A DNA stretch of 64,000 nucleotides from NCBI GenBank assembly GCA_964291305.2, contig OZ219783.1:2170001-2234000 (forward strand). The letters are read 5' to 3'. This stretch comes from VXNF01 sp964291305. GTDB lineage: Bacteria > Actinomycetota > Acidimicrobiia > Acidimicrobiales > CATQHL01. The first letter of the stretch is position 1; each line of letters opens with the position of its first letter. A program made the position numbers and the translations under genes. Below are positions 54,543 to 63,992 of the stretch, piece by piece. Under the pieces are notes generated by a model, which did no database searches, was not told where the DNA came from, and saw nothing but the letters and a program-made list of their open reading frames with translations.

Positions 54543-54646
54543 ACGCCCTCCCCGCTCGCAGCTGGCCTTGCAATCTAGCCTTCTGCTGGACTTCGCTGGA
54601 CGAGAATCTGTGCCGGAACAATGAACCCAAAGACTCAGGAGCAACC

Positions 54647-55573
54647 ATGACCCGCCAACCGATGGTGGCCGTCGAACCGGACTGCTGGCGCCGGTCAGCG
54701 CTTGCCGCAGCCGTTAGGGCCGGGGGCGGCACAGTGGTGCCAGCCAGCGAGGCGGAGGCGCTGATCTGGGCCGACCCCCAGAACCCCAAACTGCTGGGAC
54801 CGGTGCTGGAGGCCGCACCGCAACTGCGCTGGATTCAACTCCCTTACGCGGGCATCGAGCCTTATCAAGGGTTGCTGGACAACGAACGCCGCTGGACCTG
54901 CGGCAAGGGTGTTTACGCCGAGCCGGTGGCGGAGTTGGCGCTGGGCATGCTGCTGGCTGGGATGCGCGGCCTTGCTACCTACTTGCCGGCCCGCCGCTGG
55001 TTAGGTCCCGAGGGTCGCAACCTGCGCGGCTCTGCGGTCACGATCCTCGGCGGCGGGGGCATCACCGCTGAGTTGTTGAAACTGCTAGAGCCATTCGACT
55101 GCAAGGTCACGGTTCTGCGCCGGCACCCCGCACAATATGTGGGCTCGCCGGGAGTAAACGTCGTCGGCCCGACTGCTCTGGCGGATTCGCTCGCCAGTGC
55201 GGACGCGGTAGTGGTGGCACTGGCGCTAACCGCCGAGACCCGTGGCATTATCGATGCCGCAGCTTTAGCGACCATGCCCCAGCACTGCTGGCTAGTAAAC
55301 GTGGCCCGCGGTGAACACGTCGTGACCGACGATCTCGTGGCCGCGCTGGCGGCAGGGGAGATCTCCGGGGCTGCCCTGGATGTCACCGATCCGGAACCTC
55401 TGCCCGAAGGCCATCAGCTTTGGGAACTGCCAAACTGCATCATCACCCCACATGTGGGCAACACCCCTGAGATGGGACTCGAACTTTTGAACCGTCGGGT
55501 GACCGAGAACGTCCGCCGCTTCGCTTCAGACCAGCCACTTCTGGGACCGGTGCACCCCGCCCTCGGCTACTAG
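54647..55573 (+). CDS. D-isomer 2-hydroxyacid dehydrogenase family protein
   Basis: A 308-residue protein. 'AVTILGGGGITAELLKLLEPF' is the NAD-binding motif, 'DAVVVALALTAETRGIID', 'LVNVARGEHVVTDDL' (catalytic Arg), 'ALDVTDPEPLPEGHQLW' (Glu) and 'ITPHVGNTPEMG' (His) complete the active site. The substrate is unknown. CAGGAG sits about 6 bases before ATG 54647. It is divergent from the acyl-CoA synthetase and converges on the substrate-binding protein gene. Confidence 0.9.
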   Translation: MTRQPMVAVEPDCWRRSALAAAVRAGGGTVVPASEAEALIWADPQNPKLLGPVLEAAPQLRWIQLPYAGIEPYQGLLDNERRWTCGKGVYAEPVAELALGMLLAGMRGLATYLPARRWLGPEGRNLRGSAVTILGGGGITAELLKLLEPFDCKVTVLRRHPAQYVGSPGVNVVGPTALADSLASADAVVVALALTAETRGIIDAAALATMPQHCWLVNVARGEHVVTDDLVAALAAGEISGAALDVTDPEPLPEGHQLWELPNCIITPHVGNTPEMGLELLNRRVTENVRRFASDQPLLGPVHPALGY

Positions 55574-55601
55574 GCCAACCTCCAAGCCTCGTGGGACCGA
55601 C

Positions 55602-56966
55602 TCAGGGCTCGGTCGGGTTTCGCAACTCCACCAGGCGGCTAGCACCGCCGTCGTGGCGGATAACCCGCAACGTCCGCCCGCCGACGATGTGCCGTGAGGG
55701 ATCGAAGGAAGCTGAGTCATTCCACAACTCAACTTCCTGGAATTGTTCGATGTCGGCCGCCAGCACCTCGGGGGCCAGGCTTTCCGTGCGCAGGACGGAA
55801 CGAATGAAGATCCAAAGAGCCTCCGCACCGGTGACGCCCCAGCCGACACGATCCTCCACCTCGGCCAAACCGCCGGGACCGTTGACCTGGCCACTGCTCT
55901 CTCGTTCTCGCCGCAGGTCGCCAGTGATGATCGAGGCGAAGTAGGCGTTCACCTGCGCGCTGGGATCGTCCCCAAAGGTGGAGGCCTCGGTGATAACCAC
56001 CAGCGGCTCGACCCCAAAGACGCCGCGCTGCCAGGCGACTCCGTCAAGCGCTGCCGGCGCTAAGACCTGCGACTCCACGCCCGCCGAGCGGAGCAACTCA
56101 AACATTTGAATGCCACGTCCGGCGATAGCGGCACAGATGACCACCGCTGGGAAGCGAGAGGCTGGCGCCAGCGCGGCGGCAGTAGCCCGCGCTCCCAGAA
56201 CTGCCTGGTCGGCGATCCACTGTCTGTCGAACGCCAGAGAGAACCCCACCGAACCACCGAGTTCGGCGAAACGTTGGTAGAAGCTGTCACACATCTGGCT
56301 GGCCTCGGCCCGGTCGCGCTCGATCAGGGCGGCCACCGACGCAATGCCCGCGTCGAAAGCGTAATCGGCAAGCGCCCGGCCGTAGGCAGCCGCGGGGGTA
56401 CCCGCTGAAAACACCAGGGCTTGCCCCGCGGCCTCAGTCGGTGGAGGCTCGGGCCCACACGGCACAATCACCAGCACTGCTGCCTCGTGAGCTGCTTCGC
56501 GGACCGGGCGGTTGAAGTACGGGTCGCAGGAGGTGAAGAGCACAGAGACTCCCTGCTCCAAGAGCTGCCTTGCGGCTTCATAAGCCGTGTTGAGTTCGGA
56601 GTCGGAGTCTTCGAACAACAACTCCAGCGGCCTTCCCAGCAGGCCCCCCGAGGCGTTGACCTGCTGCACCGCGTAGCCCAGGGCGTCGAGCACCGGGCCG
56701 TCGTGGCCTGCCAGGCGGCCACCGGTGGCCATAATCACGCCGATTTTCACCGGTTCTGGCTCGGTATTGCTGGCTGATTGGCTCCTTGCAGGAGCGAGTA
56801 GCGATGAAGCTGTATCACCAGGACTCGTGGAGTCGGCCACGGTTACAGCTGTTTCGGCCTCCGGCACCCTGTTCCCACCCGAAGCGGGTTCGGCCGGCTG
56901 GTCGGAGCAAGCAGCGGCCACTAGCACCGCCGTCAGGACTACTAAGACCCCTAAGCGTCCGCGCAC
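55602..56966 (-). CDS. Lipoprotein, LivJ-type ABC substrate-binding protein
   Basis: A 454-residue exported protein. The signal peptide ends at a lipobox-like VAAAC near residue 20, followed by a Ser/Pro-rich linker. 'VKIGVIMATGGRLAGHDGPVLDALGYAVQQVNASGGLLGRPLEL' is the type I periplasmic-binding fold start. These proteins bind amino acids or amides for ABC import. No permease or ATPase gene is in the window. It follows hpnH by 25 bp, so it may be co-transcribed with it. Confidence 0.85.
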   Translation of the reverse strand: MRGRLGVLVVLTAVLVAAACSDQPAEPASGGNRVPEAETAVTVADSTSPGDTASSLLAPARSQSASNTEPEPVKIGVIMATGGRLAGHDGPVLDALGYAVQQVNASGGLLGRPLELLFEDSDSELNTAYEAARQLLEQGVSVLFTSCDPYFNRPVREAAHEAAVLVIVPCGPEPPPTEAAGQALVFSAGTPAAAYGRALADYAFDAGIASVAALIERDRAEASQMCDSFYQRFAELGGSVGFSLAFDRQWIADQAVLGARATAAALAPASRFPAVVICAAIAGRGIQMFELLRSAGVESQVLAPAALDGVAWQRGVFGVEPLVVITEASTFGDDPSAQVNAYFASIITGDLRRERESSGQVNGPGGLAEVEDRVGWGVTGAEALWIFIRSVLRTESLAPEVLAADIEQFQEVELWNDSASFDPSRHIVGGRTLRVIRHDGGASRLVELRNPTEP

Positions 56967-56991
56967 GCTACTTAGCTGTCGCGTTGGGGCC

Positions 56992-57996
56992 TCAGCTCCC
57001 CACTAGAGCGCGCAGCGACTGGCGCAGCGACCCGGCGGTGGCAACCACAGCCGAAGGCTCGTAGCCGCAGTGCGCCATACAGCTAGAGCAGCGCTCGTCG
57101 CGGCCGCGGCCGTAACGATCCCAGTCGGTCGTCTCGATCAACTCTTGGTACGTCTCGGCGTATCCGTCGGCCATGAGATAGCAGGGGCGCTGCCAACCGA
57201 AGACCGAATAGCTAGGAATCCCCCACGGGGTGCACTGGAAGTCCACCTTGCCTTCGAGAAAGTCCAGGAAAAGCGGCGAGTGGTTGAGGCGCCATTTCTT
57301 GCGGCGACCGTCGGCGAAGGCCTCGCGGAAGAGGCGATTAGTCTCGGCCACCTGCAGGAAGTGCTCTTGATCTGGGGCCTTCTCGTAGGCGTAGCCCGGT
57401 GAGACCATGAGCGAGTCCACGCCCAGATCGTCGTTCAGGAAGTCCAGCACCCCGCGCACCGATTCGGGGGTGTCGGAGTTGAAGAAGGTGCTGTTGGTGG
57501 TGACCCGAAAGCCGCGCCTCTTGGCCTCTCTGATCGCCTCGACTACCACGTCGAACACGCCTTCCCGAGCTACGGCAATGTCGTGGCGCTCTCGCAGACC
57601 ATCCACATGCACGGCCCAGGAGAAGTAGGGCGAGGGCTTGAAGTTGTCCATCTTGCGTTGCAGCAGCACGCCGTTGGTGCAGAGATATACGAACCGCTTA
57701 CGCTGGATGAGAGCCTCGGTGATCTCGGCGATCTGCGGGTGGAGCAATGGCTCGCCACCAGCGATGGAAACCATCGGCGCGCCGCATTCCTCCATTGCGC
57801 CGACGCATTCCTCCACGCTGAGGCGCTTGCGCAAGACCTCGGTGGGGTGCTGGATTTTGCCGCAGCCGGGACACTCCAGGTTGCAGGCAAACAGCGGCTC
57901 CATCTCCACGATAAGCGGGTACTTCTGACGGCCCCGGAGCTTGTTAGCCACCATGTAGGCGCCAACCCGGGCGGCCTGTCGCAGCGGGATGGCCAT
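56992..57996 (-). CDS. hpnH: Hopanoid radical SAM protein HpnH (adenosylhopane synthase)
   Basis: A 334-residue radical SAM enzyme. 'FACNLECPGCGKIQHP' holds the CxxxCxxC cluster, 'VSIAGGEPLLHP' the SAM contact. 'RQKYPLIVEMEPL' at the start and 'CSSCMAHCGYEPSAV' at the end are typical HpnH. It adds the adenosyl radical from SAM to diploptene. GGAGGTAG lies about 9 bases before the ATG. It is separated from hpnG/shc by a plus-strand cassette. Confidence 0.95.
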   Translation of the reverse strand: MAIPLRQAARVGAYMVANKLRGRQKYPLIVEMEPLFACNLECPGCGKIQHPTEVLRKRLSVEECVGAMEECGAPMVSIAGGEPLLHPQIAEITEALIQRKRFVYLCTNGVLLQRKMDNFKPSPYFSWAVHVDGLRERHDIAVAREGVFDVVVEAIREAKRRGFRVTTNSTFFNSDTPESVRGVLDFLNDDLGVDSLMVSPGYAYEKAPDQEHFLQVAETNRLFREAFADGRRKKWRLNHSPLFLDFLEGKVDFQCTPWGIPSYSVFGWQRPCYLMADGYAETYQELIETTDWDRYGRGRDERCSSCMAHCGYEPSAVVATAGSLRQSLRALVGS

Positions 57997-58247
57997 CAGG
58001 AACTACCTCCAGGGGCTGCTCTCACCAGCCCTCGACAACTGTCACGATTCGGTGCCTAGCTCGCACGATAGCCACGCGAGGAGCGCGTTCACTCAGCGGA
58101 CGGCCAACTGTGTCACACCCTCGCGGGATACTGGTTTCGGCAACAGATCTCCCAACCGGGCCGTCAACGATAACCGCAGAACCCGAACAGCTGCCCTAGG
58201 GGGTGCATCTAGCTGCCGACCTACCCCTAACCAACCAAGGAGGCACC

Positions 58248-58574
58248 ATGGCCGATCAACACGAAATGCAAGAACTGGCCCAAGCAAAACAAGACCTTAC
58301 GAACGAAGAGCGCATACAGTTCGATCTCCAATTCGCCGCGTCTCGGAAAAACCCGACCTACGCGCTCATTTTCGGCATCTTCTGGGGCTTACTCGGCGTC
58401 GATCGGTTCTACATCGGCGACACCGGGCTCGGATTCGCCAAACTCTTTACGCTCGGCGGAGTAGTCATCTGGGCATTCATCGACCTTTTCCTGATCCAGC
58501 GAGCCGCGCGAGCCAAGAACTCAGAGACGATCCAACAGATCCGTGAGTCAATCCTGATGATGCGACCTGCCTGA
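58248..58574 (+). CDS. TM2-domain membrane protein
   Basis: A 108-residue protein. 'FGIFWGLLGVDRFYIGDTGLGFAKLFTLGG' and 'IWAFIDLFLI' make the TM2 hairpin: two membrane helices joined by the D/H-RFY-x-G motif. A charged N-terminal helix (about 40 residues) and C-terminal helix flank it. TM2 proteins have no agreed function. I chose ATG 58248 because GGAGG lies 4 bases upstream. It is divergent from hpnH. Confidence 0.88.
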   Translation: MADQHEMQELAQAKQDLTNEERIQFDLQFAASRKNPTYALIFGIFWGLLGVDRFYIGDTGLGFAKLFTLGGVVIWAFIDLFLIQRAARAKNSETIQQIRESILMMRPA

Positions 58575-58658
58575 CCCCGACGGAACCCCGCCCTTGGTTA
58601 TTCCCCGGAATGTCAAATCGCTATGCTCAAACGAGCCATCGAAGAAGGAGAGGTAGGG

Positions 58659-58901
58659 ATGCGCGAACGAGCGATGCTCGTATCGATTAGGCACGGAGAC
58701 GAATCCCTGATGGCTGAGATCTCCAAAATGATGACAGTGCTCTTTCAGGAGCTAGTCCCAGTAGAGCCCAGCAACCCCGCTGATCTGATCCGAGGAGCTT
58801 GGTTCGATGTCGGCAGGCACCTGCGGCATGCGATGAGTGAATATCCCATAGAACAAGCTATCGAGGATGCTAGAAGGGCGCCTGCACTGCCTAGAGCATG
58901 A
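58659..58901 (+). CDS. Small uncharacterised protein (80 residues)
   Basis: I do not recognise it. The best start is ATG 58659, with AAGGAGAGG about 5 bases before it; an upstream ATG (58623) has no ribosome site. The product is predicted to be mostly helical and mixed-charge, with 'ESLMAEISKMMTVLFQELV' as an amphipathic helix and 'LRHAMSEYPIEQAIEDARR' near the end. It lies 84 bp after the TM2 gene. Confidence 0.6.
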   Translation: MRERAMLVSIRHGDESLMAEISKMMTVLFQELVPVEPSNPADLIRGAWFDVGRHLRHAMSEYPIEQAIEDARRAPALPRA

Positions 58902-58975
58902 CTGAGCCATCGGCCCCGCGGTTCGAAGGCGACGCGCAACCGGAGGGTGAATCTTCAATCGAGGAAATCGACTAG
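58898..58975 (+). CDS. Possible 25-residue acidic peptide coupled to the 80-residue ORF
   Basis: ATG 58898 overlaps the preceding stop codon by 4 bp (ATGA), the usual sign of translational coupling, and the frame runs 25 codons to TAG 58975. The peptide begins MTEPSAPRFEGD and ends ESSIEEID; it is acidic, with no Cys. It could be a real small protein, or the overlap could be accidental. Confidence 0.35.
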   Translation: MTEPSAPRFEGDAQPEGESSIEEID

Positions 58976-58989
58976 CCGCGTACGCCTTT

Positions 58990-59604
58990 CTAGCCTTCTA
59001 ACCTGGCTGTTTGGCTACGCAAGTTTCCTATTTGGTCTTCGGGCTCGCGGCCTTGGAGCGTCGCGGCTATCTGGGAGATGATTGTGATGGCGCGACACGC
59101 TCGCCGCGGTAGCGAGAACGAGACGAGTTCAGCGGTTGGCGTGTCGCAAACCACTCTGACCACGGCCAAAGGTGGCGGATCGGCCGCCAGCAACCACCAC
59201 GACTCCATATCGGCGATTAGCGATCCGTCGGCGGCGAGACGGCTGCGACCCGGCCCGCGCACCGCTCGGGCTACCGAGGTAACCCCACCGCGCCGAGCGC
59301 CGATGCCCGCCTGCCCCAGCGCCACCCTTATGGTCTCCGCCTCCGGACCCCAAGCGGAGCGATCAGACCCGGGCCCGCGCACAGTGTCGGCCACGATCAC
59401 GTCCCCCGGCACGAGCGAACTTTCTACAGCCCCCGCTAGACCCAACACGACAGCGCCAGGACGGTCACCTTCGGACAGCTGCCGGTCCGCGAACGCGGCG
59501 GCGCGGCGAGGCCCGCAACCGGTTCTCAGTACCGTCGCGCCAGAAGCGCCGCGCCGCGCTGCAGCCGCCTCGAGGCGCAGCGGGCACCAAAACTCCAGAC
59601 TCAC
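58990..59604 (-). CDS. hpnG: Hopanoid nucleosidase/phosphorylase HpnG
   Basis: A 204-residue nucleoside phosphorylase-fold protein. 'VVLGLAGAVESSLVPGDVIVAD' and 'LIADMESWWLLA' (substrate Asp-Met-Glu) are family features. HpnG removes adenine from adenosylhopane made by HpnH. Its GTG overlaps the shc stop by 4 bp (GTGA), so both are coupled. Confidence 0.88.
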   Translation of the reverse strand: MSLEFWCPLRLEAAAARRGASGATVLRTGCGPRRAAAFADRQLSEGDRPGAVVLGLAGAVESSLVPGDVIVADTVRGPGSDRSAWGPEAETIRVALGQAGIGARRGGVTSVARAVRGPGRSRLAADGSLIADMESWWLLAADPPPLAVVRVVCDTPTAELVSFSLPRRACRAITIISQIAATLQGREPEDQIGNLRSQTARLEG

Positions 59605-61562
59605 CTAGGTGACGCCTCCCCGACGGTGGCCCGCAGGAAGCGGCCCAGCGCCATGGTCGGAAAGACCTGCCGGTAAAGGTGGTAGTTGATGTAGAAGTAG
59701 CCCTGGAACCCCGTTCCGGTGTACTGAGGCTCGTCCCAAGTGCCGTCGGGCTGGCAGGTTCGGGCCAGCCACGCCACCCCGCGGCGGGTCGGCTCGCCGA
59801 ACTCGTCGGCGGCCATAAGCGCCAGCAGAGCCCAGGCGGTCTGAGACGCCGTCGGGTCGCCGCGGCCTCGCCAACTGTCGGATTCGTATGACCGCAGATC
59901 CTCGCCCCAGCCTCCTTCGGGACCCTGAGTAGCGTGCAGCCAGCGCACGGCGCGGCGGATGCGTCGATCGCTGGGCGGCACCCCGACAGCGCGCAGCGCC
60001 GGCAGCACCGCACCCAGGCCGTAGAGGTGGTTCACACCCCAGCGCCCAAACCAGGATCCATCTTGCTCCTGGTCGAGCCAAAGCCAGTCCACCGCGCGCC
60101 GCAGACGCCTGGCGTCAGTGGGAATGTCAGTGTGTGCCCGCACCCAGCAGAGCATCTCCACCACGTGCGCGGTGACATCAGCGCTTGGCGGATCGATGAC
60201 CTCGCCGAAGTCGCAGAAAGGCAACTGCTCACACAGGTGCCGCACGTTGTCGGCGTCGAAGGCGGCATAGCCCCCGTCGCTGCTCTGCATGCCCTCGGCC
60301 CAGGCAACAGCACGGGCGATCGCTGCGTTCGCCCGCTCGGAATCGGTGGCCTGGGCGTGGCCCAGCGCCAGCACCACCTCCGCAGTGTCATCCAGGTCGG
60401 GATAGTTGTCGTTGTGGAACTCGAACGCCCAGCCGCCCGGGGCCAACTCGGGGCGTCGGGCGGCCCAGTCGCCGCGTACCTGCACCTCCTCGTCTAAAAG
60501 CCAGTCCGCCGCGGCCACCATCGCCGGGTGGTCGCGGCGCAGCCCGGCGTCACCGAGGGCCACAGTTGCCAGCGCGGTGTCCCACACGGGGGACTGACAG
60601 CACTCCATCCAGCGCATATCCCCTTCGCGCACCTCGAAGCTCTCGAAGCAGGCCAGCGCCTTAGCCAGGATCGGGTGGTCCAGGGCGTAGCCCCGCAGAT
60701 ACAGCGCGATAATCGAATACACCCAGGGGGGTTGGATCCCGCCCCAGCAGCCATCGGCCTCCTGACGGCGGATGATCCACTGCTCGGCAAGCTTCATGGA
60801 GGTTTCCCTCAGCCTCCAAGGGGCCCGGTCGTGGAACTTGTGCAGCATCTTGTCGAAGCGCTGGAAACAGCCTGCGGCAGAAAAGATCGACCGGCGGACC
60901 TGCTCGGGCGGCACCGCGCCGGCGCGCAACTCCTCCAGGTCGAAACCCAGTTCTACCTGCGGCCGGTAAGTACCCACAATGGTGAGCGGCACGATCGTCT
61001 GGCGGGCCCAGCAAGCGAAGTCGTAGATGTTCAGCGGCACCCAGCGGGGCAGCAAGATCAACTCTGGCGCCATGGCGGGCAGATCCCGCCAAGACCACTG
61101 CCCGAACAGGGCCAGCCAGATGCGGGTGAACACCCGGGTGCTCTCCAGACCGCCTAGGTCGCGCACGAACTCCGCCGCCTTACGCATGTGGCTGGCATCG
61201 GGACTGTCGCCAGCTAGGCGCAACGCCACGTAAGCCTCCACGGCCAGCGACAAATCCGAGGGGCCGCCGTAGCGATTAGACCAACCCCCGTCGGGGGATT
61301 GCTTGGAGCGAATCCAGTTAGCAGTCAGAGCCAAGGTCTCCTCGTCGCCGATTCCCAGGAAAGCGCGCAGCATTAGATCCTCAGCCTCGATGGCCACGTT
61401 GGTCTCGAGGTCGCCCTTCCACCAGCCGGCAGAGTCCTGCAGTCCCAACAGCGCCTCGGCTGATCGACTCAACGCCTCAGCCGCCTCATGCTCTAGCTCA
61501 CCCGCCCCCGCCGCCCGGGCGCGCCAGAGGTGGGGGACCAGGGAACCGCTACCGGCTGTCAT
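59601..61562 (-). CDS. shc: Squalene-hopene cyclase
   Basis: A 653-residue terpene cyclase. The acid motif DxDD is 'PDLDDTAEV' (about 389-392); many QW motifs are present, such as 'QDSAGWWKGDLETN', 'SPDGGWSNRYGG', 'QDGSWFGRWGVNHLYGLG' and 'QPDGTWDEPQYTGTGF'. It cyclises squalene to hopene at the membrane. It follows the prenyl synthase by 34 bp. Length and motifs are normal. Confidence 0.97.
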   Translation of the reverse strand: MTAGSGSLVPHLWRARAAGAGELEHEAAEALSRSAEALLGLQDSAGWWKGDLETNVAIEAEDLMLRAFLGIGDEETLALTANWIRSKQSPDGGWSNRYGGPSDLSLAVEAYVALRLAGDSPDASHMRKAAEFVRDLGGLESTRVFTRIWLALFGQWSWRDLPAMAPELILLPRWVPLNIYDFACWARQTIVPLTIVGTYRPQVELGFDLEELRAGAVPPEQVRRSIFSAAGCFQRFDKMLHKFHDRAPWRLRETSMKLAEQWIIRRQEADGCWGGIQPPWVYSIIALYLRGYALDHPILAKALACFESFEVREGDMRWMECCQSPVWDTALATVALGDAGLRRDHPAMVAAADWLLDEEVQVRGDWAARRPELAPGGWAFEFHNDNYPDLDDTAEVVLALGHAQATDSERANAAIARAVAWAEGMQSSDGGYAAFDADNVRHLCEQLPFCDFGEVIDPPSADVTAHVVEMLCWVRAHTDIPTDARRLRRAVDWLWLDQEQDGSWFGRWGVNHLYGLGAVLPALRAVGVPPSDRRIRRAVRWLHATQGPEGGWGEDLRSYESDSWRGRGDPTASQTAWALLALMAADEFGEPTRRGVAWLARTCQPDGTWDEPQYTGTGFQGYFYINYHLYRQVFPTMALGRFLRATVGEASPR

Positions 61563-61596
61563 GGCACACCTCCGTAAGTTCAGTCAACTCCCGGCC

Positions 61597-62613
61597 CTAA
61601 TACTCCCGTTCAACAATGAACGCTGCCAACTCTTGCAACTCGGACGCCGCCGCAACGTCCAAGTCCACCGACGCCAACGCCGCCATGGCGTTATCCACAC
61701 AGCGCCGTGCGGCAGCCCTGGTGACATCCCGGCCACCTAGCTCTTCGATGAGCTGCGCCACCTGCGCCAACTCCTCCTCATCTAGGTGCGCTCGGCTGTA
61801 GAACTCTGCGAGTTGGCTTGCCGCAGCATGTTCAGAGTTCAAGGCCACGGTGACCGGCAGCGACCGCTTGCGCTCCCGTAGGTCGTTGCCGACTGGCTTG
61901 CCGGTGACCTCGGGGCGGCCCCAGATGCCTAACAAGTCGTCGGCAGCCTGAAAGCCGCGACCAACTTCGTCGCCGTAGCGACGCAGCGCCTGCACCACTC
62001 CAACGGGCGCGTCAGCCAGGATGGCACCCACGGCGCTGGCGTGAGCCAACAGCGCCCCCGTCTTTAGCGAGATCATCTCCCAGCAGGCGGCAACGCTGAC
62101 TTTGGGGCGTCGGTGCAGGGTCATGTCTTGTGATTGGCCTGCAATCATGGCGGCGTTGGCCCGGGACAGGTCGGCAGCTGCCGCGGCTCGGGCAGGTGTC
62201 GTCTCGCCCAGAAGCACATCGAACGCTAAAGCCATCACCGCGTCGCCGATGATGACAGCATTGTCGGTGCCGTAGACCTTCCAGACGGTGGGCCGGTGGC
62301 GTCGCTCGGCGTCGCCATCCACGATGTCGTCGTGGATAAGGGAGTAGTTGTGAATCAACTCCACCGCCACCGCGCCCGGGATGGCCACCTCGGGGGCTGC
62401 TCCTGCGGCCGCGGCCGACAACACGGCCAGGGTAGAGCGCACACCTTTGCCACCGGAGCCGCCCGGCAGCGGGTTGCCCTCAGCGTCGGTCCAACCAAAG
62501 TGGTAGCGCACCGCAACGGCCAGCTCGTCCGGCAGGCTGTCCACTGCCTCGAAAAGCGATGGCCGAACTACCTCTGTGGCCCACTCCAGCGCTGCGGGGG
62601 GATTTCGACTCAT
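61597..62613 (-). CDS. Polyprenyl (farnesyl/geranylgeranyl) diphosphate synthase
   Basis: A 338-residue trans-prenyltransferase. The first Asp-rich motif is 'IHDDIVDGDAERRHRPTVW', the second 'FQAADDLLGIWG' (DDxxG, typical of many actinobacterial members). It makes the C15 or longer diphosphate; in this cluster FPP for squalene is most likely. Its ATG overlaps the hpnE stop by 4 bp (ATGA). Confidence 0.93.
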   Translation of the reverse strand: MSRNPPAALEWATEVVRPSLFEAVDSLPDELAVAVRYHFGWTDAEGNPLPGGSGGKGVRSTLAVLSAAAAGAAPEVAIPGAVAVELIHNYSLIHDDIVDGDAERRHRPTVWKVYGTDNAVIIGDAVMALAFDVLLGETTPARAAAAADLSRANAAMIAGQSQDMTLHRRPKVSVAACWEMISLKTGALLAHASAVGAILADAPVGVVQALRRYGDEVGRGFQAADDLLGIWGRPEVTGKPVGNDLRERKRSLPVTVALNSEHAAASQLAEFYSRAHLDEEELAQVAQLIEELGGRDVTRAAARRCVDNAMAALASVDLDVAAASELQELAAFIVEREY

Positions 62614-63992
62614 GCCGCTACCGCCGGCTGGGGCTTCGGCGAAGCTGCGCCAACGACATTGACGGCCAGCTGAGCCGCTTGTTGACCGCTGCGCACCGCT
62701 CCTTCCATGGTGGCTGGCCAGCCAGTGTCACACCAAGCGCCGGCTAAGAAGACACCCCCTAGGGCGGTGCGGGCGCTGGCCCGCAGAGCATGGGACCCGG
62801 GAATACCAGCGAAGGTGGCCGCCCGCTCGCGAGTCACCATAGATTCGGTGATGCGGGCATAGGCGGCGGGCGGAATCAGACGGGCCACCTCGGCTCCGAA
62901 GTGCTCCACGAGATCTGCCGAACGGCGCCCGATGTAGCGCTCTGCCGCCGAAAGCGAGATCGTGAGACACTGGCGCCCGTCATTCAGACCCCCGGCGGCG
63001 GTGTGATCAAAAATGAACTCCACATCGCTGTCTACCCCCGCAGCCAACGGCAACTCTGTCACTGGGCGGTCATACACCAGGTGTACGTTCACAATCGGCG
63101 ACGTACCCAGCTGGTTTAGGCGCTCCTGGTTCGCCACGCTGCCTGGCGGCAGCAGCGCAGCGGCAGCATCGTGCGGCACTGCTAGCACGACCGCGTCGGC
63201 CTCCAGCGTCCCGCTGTCGAGTTCGACTACGGGACGCCCCGAGGGCCCGCCGCGCACCCCCCGTACCGCCGCGCTCGTGCGCACTTCGGCTCCAGCAGCC
63301 TCCAAAGCTCGACGAGCGGCATCGCCGTGCAAGACCGACAGCGGCACAGTCGCCCAGCCGATGTCAGCGGCGTCAGCACGACTCAGCAGCCCGGTTCGAA
63401 ACACCATGGCCGCCAGCTTCAGCGACGCCTCGGCCGCCGGGACGTTCACCGTCGGCAAAACGATTAGATCCCAAAAGGCGGCGATGGTGGCAGCGTCTTG
63501 GCCTCGGTCGGCCAGCCAGGCCCCAAAGGTCAACCTGTCGAGGGTGGCATCGTTAGGGTTCAGTCGGCGTAGCGCTAGCGCGGCACGCATAACAGCCAGC
63601 CGGCGTCGGCGGCTCAGATGCGGGTAGGTAGCCACGGCCGCTAGCAGGTGCAGCGGCGCGGGGCCTGCGGTACGTCTGATGGCCCCGGCCCGCCCACCTG
63701 GACGCAACACCGGAACCTCCAGCCGGCGCTGCATACACACATTCCCGCCAGATCCGATCCGCTCCAGAAATCCCCGGTAAGCCTCGCAGCAGCGCATGAA
63801 AACGTGCTGACCATTGTCAAAGGAGATGCCGCGGCGTTCGAAAGACCAGGTGGCCCCGCCCAGGCGCGGCCGCCGCTCTAGCAGCGTGACCGACGCTGCG
63901 CCGTCGACCGCCCAGACGGCAGCAGCCAGGCCGGCGAGGCCCCCGCCGACCACCACGATCCGGGCGCCGGCGATGCCAGGCCGCTCTATCAC
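62610..63992 (-). CDS. hpnE: Hydroxysqualene dehydroxylase HpnE
   Basis: A 460-residue FAD amine-oxidase-fold protein. 'RIVVVGGGLAGLAAAVWA' and 'VTLLERRPRLGGATWSF' form the FAD site; 'DNGQHVFMRCCEAYRGFL' and the C-terminal 'GVFLAGAWCDTGWPATMEGAVRSG' are typical HpnE. With HpnC and HpnD it turns FPP into squalene. The start is GTG 63992. The 12 bases before the window end fit the last codons of another gene (L-R-P-stop, TGA inside GTGA), so hpnD or hpnC probably lies just beyond. Confidence 0.94.
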   Translation of the reverse strand: MIERPGIAGARIVVVGGGLAGLAAAVWAVDGAASVTLLERRPRLGGATWSFERRGISFDNGQHVFMRCCEAYRGFLERIGSGGNVCMQRRLEVPVLRPGGRAGAIRRTAGPAPLHLLAAVATYPHLSRRRRLAVMRAALALRRLNPNDATLDRLTFGAWLADRGQDAATIAAFWDLIVLPTVNVPAAEASLKLAAMVFRTGLLSRADAADIGWATVPLSVLHGDAARRALEAAGAEVRTSAAVRGVRGGPSGRPVVELDSGTLEADAVVLAVPHDAAAALLPPGSVANQERLNQLGTSPIVNVHLVYDRPVTELPLAAGVDSDVEFIFDHTAAGGLNDGRQCLTISLSAAERYIGRRSADLVEHFGAEVARLIPPAAYARITESMVTRERAATFAGIPGSHALRASARTALGGVFLAGAWCDTGWPATMEGAVRSGQQAAQLAVNVVGAASPKPQPAVAA

